NCBI GenBank assembly: GCA_964445105.1
Contig: CAYUJS010000012.1
Span: 1-44,310 of the forward strand
Source of the DNA: CAWBNS01 sp964445105
GTDB lineage: Bacteria > Chlamydiota > Chlamydiia > Chlamydiales > JAJFMA01
Reading direction: 5' to 3'
DNA: 44,310 nucleotides
Position 1 is the stretch's first letter, and each line of letters starts with the position of its first letter. The notes below the pieces were generated by a model. It was not told the DNA's origin and made no database searches. It worked only from the letters and a program-made list of their open reading frames with translations. The position numbers and the translations under genes were made by a program. Of this stretch, positions 8,218 to 15,707 are shown piece after piece.

Positions 8218-8761
8218 CCGTGCGCGTGTCCACTCTGATCACTTCGTCTTGTTCTACGAAGATTGGGATCTGCACCTTCGCGCCTGTCTCGACAAGAGCA
8301 GCCTTCAAAACACGTCCGGAGGCCGTATCCCCGCGCGCGCCAGGATCTGTCTGTGTGATGCGGAGCTCCATGAAGGTGGGTGGCTGTACAGCGACAGCTG
8401 CGCTCTTGTAGAAAATGACCTCGTAGAGCTGGTCTTCCAACAGCCATTGAGCAGTGTCGCCGATGTTTTCGTCGGGGATTTTTACCTGCTCAAAAGTTTT
8501 GTCGTCCATAAAAACGACGCCATCTGTCTCTTTGTAAAGCATACGCATCGAGGCCTCAACCACATCAGCCGTTTCCACCTTTTCACCGGACTTAAACGTA
8601 CGCTCAAGCACGCGAGCGGTCATCAAATGCTTGAGTCTGACTCGATTGAATGCTTGGCCTTTACCGGGCTTCACAAATTCGTTTGACACGATGGTGTAGG
8701 GTTGGCCTTCCACCTCGACCTTCATTCCTTGTTTCATCTCACCTGTACTGACCTGGCTCAT
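8189..8761 (-). CDS. efp: translation elongation factor P
   Basis: 190 residues. It has three OB-like domains as in bacterial EF-P. The loop that carries the modified lysine reads KPGKGQAFNRVRLKHL, with the lysine in PGKGQ, matching the E. coli-type loop that EpmA modifies. EF-P relieves ribosome stalling at polyproline stretches. Two in-frame ATGs lie two codons apart (8767 and 8761). AAAGGA is only two bases from the first but eight from the second, so 8761 is chosen. It is followed by epmA with overlapping ends. A repeat copy lies upstream (8848-8980). Confidence 0.95.
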   Translation of the reverse strand: MSQVSTGEMKQGMKVEVEGQPYTIVSNEFVKPGKGQAFNRVRLKHLMTARVLERTFKSGEKVETADVVEASMRMLYKETDGVVFMDDKTFEQVKIPDENIGDTAQWLLEDQLYEVIFYKSAAVAVQPPTFMELRITQTDPGARGDTASGRVLKAALVETGAKVQIPIFVEQDEVIRVDTRTGEYVSRVQG

Positions 8762-8847
8762 ACTCATCTTCCTTTGGCTCTTTGAGCCATTGTTGAGGGT
8801 AGATTATAGCAAGCAAACAGTCTTGTTGTCTAGGGGCACTAGCACCC

Positions 8848-8980
8848 CCAGCAGCTCCCACTAAAAAAAGAAACAGACTCATCATCCTGCTTCTTAATTC
8901 GTAGCTGAGGTTACGAATTAGTGGCAAACTAAGCCCCGCTTTCGGCGCTTATTGGGCTGGTTTCTTTTATTAGCGAGAGT
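8848..8980. repeat. MITE-like element, copy B (diverged)
   Basis: The left end CCAGCAGCTCCCACTAAAAA is followed by AGAAACAGACTC. The right side is GGCTGGTTTCTTTTATTAGC, the inverted counterpart, so the ends match copy A (4057-4213). The middle has its own inverted repeat (AATTCGTA...TACGAATT) and no gene. The right tip has decayed and no target duplication is seen. It occupies most of the 300-base gap between the divergent efp and the RhoGAP-like gene. Confidence 0.65.
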
Positions 8981-9062
8981 TATTTGCAATTAGAAATATG
9001 TTTTATGAAATATTAATTATTATATAATTAAATTAATATGTTGTTTTGAAAGGAGGCGAACT
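8981..9062 (+). promoter_or_regulatory. AT-rich leader with strong ribosome binding site
   Basis: The roughly 80 bases before the ATG at 9063 are strikingly AT-rich (AAATATTAATTATTATATAA and similar), unlike the surrounding DNA. They contain TATAAT-like stretches. AAAGGAGG at about 9048-9055 lies at an ideal distance from the ATG. A promoter here is likely, but no single -35/-10 pair stands out. Confidence 0.45.
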
Positions 9063-11459
9063 ATGGTCGAAGCTGTTCCGCACCTGGTCCAGGCAACCCA
9101 CTGGGAAGTGGGCCAGAACAATACGCTCAAGGCTGTTTCTGACAAACGAAACATTTTCTTTCGGTTGGGATCCTGGCTGACTGGGGCGTCTAAGCCGCAA
9201 AAAGTGTTCCAGCAGTTCAAAGTGCTGATTGAAGCGTCACCTGTAAGGGCGGAAGACCTCTATCGATACAAGCAAGACATTGAAAAAGAGTACCCCGGTT
9301 CCTACGCGAGCACCACCTTCGGGCGTATCGCTGATACCATTTGGAGAGGAGGTGTACTGGGCGCTAAGGAAGCTGCGCTAGACGCCACTTATAGCAAATT
9401 AGATAGATTATTTTTTGGCGAGCAAGCTTGTTACGACTCCCTGGCCTCTGCTGCAGACCGCACACAGAGAAGGCTGGAGATTGACCAATTGTATCAACTA
9501 ACTGCTTCAAAAGATTCCGTAGAGCTCGAAGAGTTCGATCAACAGTTGGCAGGGTTGCCTCAGACCGAGCGGGGGCCCTGGCTGCAAAAGTTTGCCGATC
9601 TAGGGTATCCTGGCGCGCAACTTGCAATGGCCAAACTTTTGAGGATTGAGGAGGCGCCTAATTACGGCCTAGCTAAAGACGACAGGGCGGCGTTGGACTA
9701 TACCATTAGATGGACGGAATCCCAGGGGGGCACCGCGGCTACATTATTCCGTTTAGCAAAGTTGAAAAAGGGCGCCGGAGCCGAGCACATGAAAGTGGTC
9801 GATCTTCTCTCCGCTGCCATCAGCCAGACGAGCCCAGAAGATGCGCCTCATATCCTGCGGCTGCGCGGCACGCTCAAGCTAGAGCTACCTAACCCCGCTG
9901 ACCAGCTCAGCGGCTGGCGTGACCTTTTGCAGGCCGCCAACGCAGGCGACCCCCTAGCTGCAAGGGAAATCCGAGATCGAGGCATGGACTCACTGTTGAG
10001 GGGACAAAGCTCTGTCTCTGCCTCGTGGGGGGGAGCTTTCAAAGCGAAGAACCAAGAGGCGGTAGATCAGCTAAACGAGGCTATTTGGGCTCACACCGCC
10101 AGTACCCCTGAAGACAGGGGAAAGGCGCTATTTCTGAGAGCCAAAATTTCTTTAGAGTCGCCTGTCGATGAGCGAAAGCTGGCTGCTTGGCGTGATATCT
10201 GCGATGCCGCGGCGCTGGAATCACCGGACGCTCTTGATTTTGCCGATCAGGTATGCGCTCAGGCCTCGGCTAAAGGCGTGAGAATGATTATCTCGGAAGA
10301 GGAGTTCGTGGAAGAATTTGTGCGTGCTCACGACACCGAGATGCATGCATTAAATAGTCGGCTTTGGATGGCGGCCGCGGGCCATGCAGCGAGCGGTGCT
10401 GTCAGGCGAAGTTTCCTGAAAAATGCGGCGAGCCTCGGCTCCTTGGAGGCAGCGCAACAACTCAAGGAGTCGAGCGGGGATGAGCTCATTGTTTACTATT
10501 TGAAGACGGTGCTGAGTAAGCAACCAACCGGCAGTGCGGAATATGGCACCGCTCTCGATGAGTTACAAGAGATTGCTTCGCATTGGGCCCAAGGGGCTGC
10601 CAAAAGAGTTAAAGGGGCTGCGCTTCTGCTGGAGCTGGCAGAACTGGGTCACGAGCGCTCGAGAGTCGTCCTGGCGAGCATTGGTCTATCGGCAAAGCCT
10701 GAGCTATTGGAAGGCATAACTCCAATAGATTATCCCCCAGCCCAGGTGCAGAACTATATCATCGGGCAGATGTTAGGAGAGGGCATTCTATTGAGAGAAA
10801 ACCGCTTAAAAGCTATTGGATACTTTACCCAAGCCCCTGAGATACCTTTGTCTCTTTTGCTTGCCGCCCATATTCACACGGACAAGCAGGAGGCTGTACG
10901 ATTGCTTGCGCCTCTACTGGTCGCGCATGGACCCGATACCCAGCTGGGTCGCGAGGCGCGCGAGGTCCTGAAAGCCTACTTGCCCTTTCCTCTAAGCCAG
11001 CCAGTTGCACAACCTGGACCGAGCGACTCTTCTGTTGTGCTCGCAAGAACCGTTTTATACGCAGGCGGGCTGAGGCTGTGGAATGCCCCATCGAAAGGCA
11101 TTTTTCAAACCTCTCTCAAAGTCTCTACGCCTGTGCCTAGCGACCCTGAAAAATTAAAGGCTAAAGTAGAAGTTGAGGAGATCAGTGTTGTGGCAGATCT
11201 GATGCAGAGAATGTTTGAGGTCTTAAAACCTAGGCTCCTATCAGAGCAGCCAGGGCAGCTCTCGCCAGATAGGCAGGAGCTGTTCAATGATTGCCTGCTG
11301 TTTTTGCACAGCTTTGCGCAGTTATCGCCTGGAACCGGTATGGATGCACGGGCTTTGGCATTAGCGTGGGGGCCGGCTCTTTTTTCGGCGCCTCTCACAG
11401 AGGGACAGATTGCACAATTAACTGGTTGGATTCAAGAGGGCTCTCGATGGGAAGTTTAA
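9063..11459 (+). CDS. Sel1-repeat protein with C-terminal RhoGAP-like domain, probable effector
   Basis: 798 residues with no signal peptide or membrane segment. About 180-650 is helical with degenerate Sel1/TPR-like units (for example ADLGYPGAQLAMAKLL, ASLGSLEAAQQL). About 670-775 follows the landmarks of a eukaryotic RhoGAP domain: GIFQTS (679) for GIFRxS, VADLMQRMFEVLKPRLL (710) for VAsLLKxfLReLPePLL, and GMDARALALAWGPALF (759) for kMtaqNLAvvFgPtLl. The catalytic positions are changed: arginine finger to Gln682, Lys to Gln715, Arg to Glu719, Asn to Ala764. It may bind host Rho GTPases without stimulating them, an inference. The similarity is by eye; a purely helical repeat protein is the alternative. 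It overlaps the next gene by 13 bases. Confidence 0.65.
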   Translation: MVEAVPHLVQATHWEVGQNNTLKAVSDKRNIFFRLGSWLTGASKPQKVFQQFKVLIEASPVRAEDLYRYKQDIEKEYPGSYASTTFGRIADTIWRGGVLGAKEAALDATYSKLDRLFFGEQACYDSLASAADRTQRRLEIDQLYQLTASKDSVELEEFDQQLAGLPQTERGPWLQKFADLGYPGAQLAMAKLLRIEEAPNYGLAKDDRAALDYTIRWTESQGGTAATLFRLAKLKKGAGAEHMKVVDLLSAAISQTSPEDAPHILRLRGTLKLELPNPADQLSGWRDLLQAANAGDPLAAREIRDRGMDSLLRGQSSVSASWGGAFKAKNQEAVDQLNEAIWAHTASTPEDRGKALFLRAKISLESPVDERKLAAWRDICDAAALESPDALDFADQVCAQASAKGVRMIISEEEFVEEFVRAHDTEMHALNSRLWMAAAGHAASGAVRRSFLKNAASLGSLEAAQQLKESSGDELIVYYLKTVLSKQPTGSAEYGTALDELQEIASHWAQGAAKRVKGAALLLELAELGHERSRVVLASIGLSAKPELLEGITPIDYPPAQVQNYIIGQMLGEGILLRENRLKAIGYFTQAPEIPLSLLLAAHIHTDKQEAVRLLAPLLVAHGPDTQLGREAREVLKAYLPFPLSQPVAQPGPSDSSVVLARTVLYAGGLRLWNAPSKGIFQTSLKVSTPVPSDPEKLKAKVEVEEISVVADLMQRMFEVLKPRLLSEQPGQLSPDRQELFNDCLLFLHSFAQLSPGTGMDARALALAWGPALFSAPLTEGQIAQLTGWIQEGSRWEV

Positions 11460-12214
11460 AAGATGCTGAGTTGTTCCAACCAGCAACGGATGTCCTAGTG
11501 CGCCACGGAGCTCATGTCGAAGTGCTCAAGGGCGCTAAGGCAGCCGAATCGGAAAGGGGGTTGCTTACGCGCCTTCGGGATTGGGTTTCGGGCGATAGGA
11601 ATGATTGCAATATTTTGGCCTGCTTAACCGAAGCGCTGAGAGGACCTACTCTGGCGGTTCACGAGGATTTCAAGATCTTTTATACGCTTAGAGATGAGTT
11701 TAAAAAGCGCAAAAATAAATATTTTGACCGAGTTGGTTTAGAGCATGTGCTGGATCTCGTTTTGGGCAGAGGAAATATCGAACGCGCTTTTGAGGTCTTT
11801 AGCGCAGTAGGCCACGAGAAATTAAGCGAACTCCTCTATGGAGGTGCAGCCGCCCAGGAGTGTGTGGAGGACGAATTACTCGATAGGCAGTACAACATTT
11901 TACACGGGACTTATTGCAGCAATGCTAGCCAAGTCGAGCAGTGCGAGGAGTTTGAGTTTACGCTTAAAAGCAGGTATGAATTTTCCGATCTTGCCGTCGT
12001 TAAGCAGTATGTAAAATTGGCCAACGCAGGGTTCCCAGTCGCTGCTTGGAGGCTTTACCAAGTTTACCAACAAGGGCTATTTAATCAGCCTGCAGATCCC
12101 GTTGAAGCGGAAAAATATAGCCTACAAGCCATAGAAGGGGGGTTAGTGCCTCAAAAAGCAGCAGTTTTGGCTGAAAAAGAAATCGGCTCAGCGAGAGCCA
12201 ATAGCAGGCTGTAA
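11447..12214 (+). CDS. Sel1-repeat protein, diverged short paralogue of the preceding gene
   Basis: 255 residues. The start at ATG 11447 lies inside the end of the upstream gene, with AGAGGG in front, so the two are translationally coupled. The architecture parallels the N-terminal third of the neighbour: LLTRLRDWVSGD against IFFRLGSWLTGA, then KLSELLYGGAA against KLDRLFFGEQA, and a final Sel1-like unit (ANAGFPVAAWRLYQVYQQGL) against ADLGYPGAQLAMAKLL. It stops after this first repeat and has no RhoGAP-like part. It looks like an old tandem duplicate that was shortened. No signal peptide is visible. The function is unknown; a host-interaction role is suggested only by its neighbour. Confidence 0.7.
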   Translation: MGSLKDAELFQPATDVLVRHGAHVEVLKGAKAAESERGLLTRLRDWVSGDRNDCNILACLTEALRGPTLAVHEDFKIFYTLRDEFKKRKNKYFDRVGLEHVLDLVLGRGNIERAFEVFSAVGHEKLSELLYGGAAAQECVEDELLDRQYNILHGTYCSNASQVEQCEEFEFTLKSRYEFSDLAVVKQYVKLANAGFPVAAWRLYQVYQQGLFNQPADPVEAEKYSLQAIEGGLVPQKAAVLAEKEIGSARANSRL

Positions 12215-12239
12215 GTCCTAAGACAGGCGGTCTGTATGC

Positions 12240-12446
12240 TTAAGGTAAATCTACCCCGCCCGGGTGCCAAGGGCCGCATTTTAGGATACGTAAGCAAGCT
12301 TTTGCGATACCTTTGAAGAGACCATGTTTTTCGATGGCTTCGGAGGCGTAGTGCGAGCAGCTCGGATAAAAGCGACAGCAATTGCCCAAAAACGGGCTTA
12401 GGCAAAGCTGGTAGGCTTTGATCAACAGCTGTGCCAAGGCCTTCAT
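12240..12446 (-). CDS. yidD: membrane protein insertion efficiency factor YidD
   Basis: 68 residues, the typical YidD size. It matches the family closely: LIKAYQLCLSPFLGNCCRFY, then PSCSHYASEAIEKHG and CGPWHPGGVD near the end, with the conserved cysteines. YidD is a small membrane-associated protein thought to help YidC-dependent insertion. Its ATG (12444-12446) overlaps the stop of the upstream DUF155 gene as ATGA. It converges with the Sel1 gene, leaving 25 bases. YidC itself is not in this window. Confidence 0.93.
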   Translation of the reverse strand: MKALAQLLIKAYQLCLSPFLGNCCRFYPSCSHYASEAIEKHGLFKGIAKACLRILKCGPWHPGGVDLP

Positions 12447-13234
12447 AGAACCTTAAAGACATCTTTCATAAGGATGAGAACTACTTCGATCACGATCAAG
12501 ATGATAATGGTCCATTCGAGGCGGCTGCTGTGCTGGTGATTGAGCTCATTACCCAGCATCTCGAAGAGCTCGTGAACGATATCTAGGCGCTGATTGAGCA
12601 CATTCACGCGGTTTTCGATGTCTAGATGGTTGGAGACCATCGTGTAGAGAGGTTCTAGCTGAAGATTTTGCCAGAAAAACTCTGGCGTATCCAGCACGTC
12701 CCACTGTAGGTTAATCGAGTTGCGCTCCAGAAAAAGCTGCCCCATCATGCGGCGGATCTCTCTTCTTGAAAGGGGAATACCGCCGGCTTTGGCCAGCGCG
12801 GTGGGGATGTGCTTACTGTTACTATAGGTCTTGTGCACCGCCGATTCAAAAGCTTCTAGCTTGACGGATTGTGCCAAGCCGTGAGAGAGGGCGATTAAGG
12901 AAAGCGTGTCAGCAGTGGGCAGGAAAATTTCGTTTTTGATGATTCTGGTTTGATCGCCGGTGGAGAAGATGTATTCGTCTTTTTCGGGCTTTTCTAAAGG
13001 CTCTTCAGCAACTTTGCCGGCTTCTTCTAAGAAGAAGCTAACTTCGTCGACATCCAGCCCCCAGCAGACAGTGACGCCATAAGGAAAGTAGAAGACGTGA
13101 GAGATAGAAGAGAAGTGTGGCACTTCTATGTGCAGGACATCCTTGTACAGGGTGGTCGTGTGGGATTCACGCAGATCACGACGCAGTGCTATGATGTCGT
13201 ACGAGGAAGCAGTGCAGTATGTTTCACATTTCAT
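12443..13234 (-). CDS. RMD1/DUF155-family membrane protein
   Basis: 263 residues. The N-terminal half carries the DUF155 (yeast Rmd1, human RMND1, bacterial YagE-like) signature: a strand-rich part around FPYGVTVCWGLDVDEVSFFL, then LSHGLAQSVKLEAFE. The C-terminal end has one hydrophobic helix (WTIIILIVIEVVLILM) followed by a short basic tail, as in the family, so it is probably a tail-anchored membrane protein. In mitochondria RMND1 supports translation; the bacterial role is unknown. It is coupled to yidD by overlapping stop and start. The ATG at 13234 lacks a clear ribosome binding site. Confidence 0.85.
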   Translation of the reverse strand: MKCETYCTASSYDIIALRRDLRESHTTTLYKDVLHIEVPHFSSISHVFYFPYGVTVCWGLDVDEVSFFLEEAGKVAEEPLEKPEKDEYIFSTGDQTRIIKNEIFLPTADTLSLIALSHGLAQSVKLEAFESAVHKTYSNSKHIPTALAKAGGIPLSRREIRRMMGQLFLERNSINLQWDVLDTPEFFWQNLQLEPLYTMVSNHLDIENRVNVLNQRLDIVHELFEMLGNELNHQHSSRLEWTIIILIVIEVVLILMKDVFKVL

Positions 13235-13321
13235 AAGAACGAGGGTTTTAGTAGTAGTGTATTCTATTCGCTTTTATTCCGCTTGCAAAATTCACTTGTG
13301 GAGAATATGATTTTGCACTTC

Positions 13322-13404
13322 GCGGAAGTGGCGGAACGGCAGACGCGCTACCTTGAGGTGGTAGTGGGAGTTTTCCTGTGGGGGTTCGAGTCCCCCCTTC
13401 CGCA
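13322..13404 (+). tRNA. tRNA-Leu (anticodon GAG)
   Basis: 83 bases fold as a class II tRNA. The acceptor stem GCGGAAG pairs with CTTCCGC. The anticodon arm is CTACC-TTGAGGT-GGTAG with anticodon GAG at 13355-13357. A long variable arm and the T arm GGGGG-TTCGAGT-CCCCC follow. It reads CUU/CUC leucine codons. CCA is not encoded. Confidence 0.96.
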
Positions 13405-13411
13405 CATCTTT

Positions 13412-13450
13412 GGGCGCTTCCTTTCCATGAGAGCGCCCTTTCTTTTTCTC
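13412..13450 (+). terminator. terminator of the tRNA-Leu transcript
   Basis: GGGCGCT (13412-13418) pairs with AGCGCCC (13432-13438) and is followed by TTTCTTTTTCTC, eight bases after the tRNA end. This is a standard intrinsic terminator. Confidence 0.75.
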
Positions 13451-13534
13451 AGATTCAAGAAAATATCAAGCTGCATTTAGCAATCAATGTGTGGGTTAGA
13501 GTATGAATGATTCGTCTAAAATGGCAGACAGTAG

Positions 13535-13669
13535 GCGAAGACGCAACTTCTCGCTACAAATGAAAAATTAGCCAAATTTGTCTTTAGAAAAGCTGTGGAG
13601 CGAAACAGCGACCTGCGCAAAAGATTAGCCGACATGAATAGGTCTCTTACTTGTAGCCTCAGGGTCTAA
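13535..13669 (+). other. possible coding remnant after the tRNA
   Basis: A 44-codon frame (LLATNEKLAKFVFRKAVERN, then LRKRLADMNRSL) is open from 13535 and ends at TAA 13667-13669, running slightly into the convergent dehydrogenase gene. It has no start codon with a ribosome binding site and is preceded by a TAG. It may be the tail of a lost gene. The rest of 13451-13658 shows nothing else. Confidence 0.2.
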
Positions 13670-14726
13670 AGGCAGGGTCGATTTTAATGATTTTATCGTC
13701 GTTGGCGTGGGGCTGTCCGCGGCCATCGCGGTTATTTGTGGTGAGGTAGAGGGAGCCATCGGGTCCGAAGGCGACGCAGCGGATGCGACCGAAGCGCCGG
13801 TGCAGGTGGGTCTCGGGCGCTGGCGGGTGGGCGTGAAGATCGATCTCGTAGAGGGCTTGGCTCAGTAGTCCAGCGGCGTAGAGATGGCCTTCACCGTAGG
13901 CGATTTGGCCAATGCCCCAGGGAGTGCCAGCGGGACCGTCTATGGCGGCTGCGCGGCTGATTTTACCTTTCGGCCAGCCGTAGTTGCTTCCCTGCAATAC
14001 TAGGTGAATTTTGTCTCTCCCCAGCGCCCCAGCCTCAGATGCCCATAGGTGGTCGTCTTTATCCCAGCTTAAACCAAGCGGATTGCGGTGCCCGTAGCTG
14101 AATACCTCCAGATTTTTGCCCTCATCGTCCATGCGCAGGATTTTTCCAGCGAGGGAGGAAAAATCTTGTGCGAGTGCGGCGTTGCCGGTATCGCCGGTTG
14201 CGATATAGAGATTGCCGTCTGGTCCAAAGACAATTTTTCCGCCATTATGAAAAGGAGCTGCGGGGATGTTAGCTAAGATCGTACGGTCCTTCTTTAGCTC
14301 GTCGCCCTTGAGGTGATAGCGCACTACGTTGTTGACGAGGCTATGGCTGCTTTTACTGGTAAAAAATAGGTAGACCCAGTGGTTGCGCTCGAAGCGGGGG
14401 TGTAGAGCCAGGCCGAGGAGGCCAGCTTCGCCCACGCAGAAAACGTCCGCTACATGATGGGCGCGTTTGGTGAGGCCTATGCGTACTAGACGGCCCGGTA
14501 GCTCTGTGACGAGCAGATCCCCATCGGGCAAAAATGCGAGGTCCCAAGGCGTGTGCAGATGATCGGCGAGGATGGACATGGGGCTTTCGGGCTGGTCTGC
14601 CTCTTCCTTTATTACTGTACCAAGGGGTGGCCGCTCGCGGAAAAAATTGCCCCAAAGGGCGAGCACACTCAGGCTCATCAAGCCGATGACGGTCCATGGG
14701 AGGAGTGTGCGCTGGAAGGAGATCAT
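13659..14726 (-). CDS. PQQ-dependent sugar (glucose/sorbosone-type) dehydrogenase
   Basis: 355 residues. An N-terminal hydrophobic segment (about 8-26) acts as signal or anchor, so the enzyme lies in the periplasm. A six-bladed propeller of the glucose/sorbosone dehydrogenase family follows: LHTPWDLAFLPDGDLLVTE, PGRLVRI, GLLGLALHPRF, FHNGGKIVFGPDGNLYIATG, FSYGHRNPLGLSWD and a final AFGPDGSLYLTTNNRDGRG. The family oxidises sugars using PQQ. Whether this organism makes or imports PQQ cannot be seen here, so the substrate and cofactor are inferred. The ATG at 14726 overlaps the upstream amidotransferase stop as ATGA. Confidence 0.88.
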   Translation of the reverse strand: MISFQRTLLPWTVIGLMSLSVLALWGNFFRERPPLGTVIKEEADQPESPMSILADHLHTPWDLAFLPDGDLLVTELPGRLVRIGLTKRAHHVADVFCVGEAGLLGLALHPRFERNHWVYLFFTSKSSHSLVNNVVRYHLKGDELKKDRTILANIPAAPFHNGGKIVFGPDGNLYIATGDTGNAALAQDFSSLAGKILRMDDEGKNLEVFSYGHRNPLGLSWDKDDHLWASEAGALGRDKIHLVLQGSNYGWPKGKISRAAAIDGPAGTPWGIGQIAYGEGHLYAAGLLSQALYEIDLHAHPPAPETHLHRRFGRIRCVAFGPDGSLYLTTNNRDGRGQPHANDDKIIKIDPAFRP

Positions 14727-15574
14727 CGAATGAGCGTCAGCTGGGTTTCGTAGCGTTTGTTCACCGTCAGCATATTATTGTGTGGAACCGCAGTCCAGTT
14801 TTCTCTATCTGTTAGGGGCTCTGAAGCGATGATCACGGCTTGGGGGTGATTTGAAGTGGGCAGGATACGCGCCTCGTGATGGTTTACTTCAAATTTGGCT
14901 CCGGTGGTGTAATAGAGGCTTTCTGGCAGGTCATTGCCGTTGGTGTAGCGCGTGGTTACGATTTGCTCGCCATCAGTGACAGCAAAGTTGAGGTGGGAGG
15001 GGATCTTTGAGCCGGCTTCTTTTGTCCACTGGTCGATGAGCTTGATGGTGGTGAGCATGGCTTGGCCCAATTCTTCGGCGGTGTAGGTTTCGCGACGCTG
15101 CGCCAGCTGGTTGAGAAATAGGCAAAAGGCGTGCTCACTATCTGTTGTGCCGTTGATCGCATTATAGAAGTCGTCGCGGAGGGCTTCCCTGAGGCGGCGT
15201 TTAATTTTGGTAAATTCATCGATCGTGCCGTTATGCATCCAGAGCAGACGTTTATATAGAAATGGGTGACAATTGAGTTCGGTTACTGTTAGGCCAGTGG
15301 ATGCGGCTCTGACGTGTGCAAATAGGCAGGGCGTTTTGACCTTTGCCGCCAGGCGGTGTAGGTTTTGGTCAGCCCAGGCTGGGCTGACAGTGGTATACAG
15401 GCAGGGAATCGGATCGATTGATGGTACGTACCAGCCCATACCAAAGCCGTCGCCATTAAGCGGCTCGAAGCGCTCTAAGGAGCTAAAACTTTGGTAAATC
15501 AGCGAATGCACGGGCTTAATAATTAAGTCCGCCGCCAACACCTCTTGTCCTATATATGCTAAAAATCGACACAT
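14723..15574 (-). CDS. class II glutamine amidotransferase (YafJ-like)
   Basis: 283 residues beginning MCRFLAYIG. Removal of the first Met exposes the catalytic Cys2 of an N-terminal-nucleophile glutamine amidotransferase. Other family landmarks are NGDGFGMGWY (~41), FAHVRAAST, NCHPFLYKRLLWMHNGTIDE and TTDSEHAFCLFL. There is no synthetase domain, so like YafJ its acceptor is unknown. GGAG lies six bases before the ATG at 15574. It is coupled to the sugar dehydrogenase downstream and diverges from tkt with 133 bases between. Confidence 0.9.
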   Translation of the reverse strand: MCRFLAYIGQEVLAADLIIKPVHSLIYQSFSSLERFEPLNGDGFGMGWYVPSIDPIPCLYTTVSPAWADQNLHRLAAKVKTPCLFAHVRAASTGLTVTELNCHPFLYKRLLWMHNGTIDEFTKIKRRLREALRDDFYNAINGTTDSEHAFCLFLNQLAQRRETYTAEELGQAMLTTIKLIDQWTKEAGSKIPSHLNFAVTDGEQIVTTRYTNGNDLPESLYYTTGAKFEVNHHEARILPTSNHPQAVIIASEPLTDRENWTAVPHNNMLTVNKRYETQLTLIR

Positions 15575-15707
15575 CTGAAGCTCCGCCTGTCCTCTACTTT
15601 AGTAAATTTTTTGTGCCAAGGAAAGAACAATGTAATTTTGACGCACTTTGCCTTTAATTTCCGTTGTCATATGCTGTCGCAAAATGAACTCTAGGGAGGA
15701 TGCAACC

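Noticed and set aside
8165..8686. 173-codon open frame antisense to efp
   Set aside because: efp on the other strand is certain; this is a complementary shadow.
13097..13480. 127-codon plus-strand frame over the DUF155 start and the tRNA
   Set aside because: It runs through tRNA-Leu and its terminator and cannot be a real gene.
15648..15707. Longer transketolase starting at TTG 15648
   Set aside because: The extra residues do not resemble transketolase, and AGGGAGGA sits correctly only for GTG 15708.
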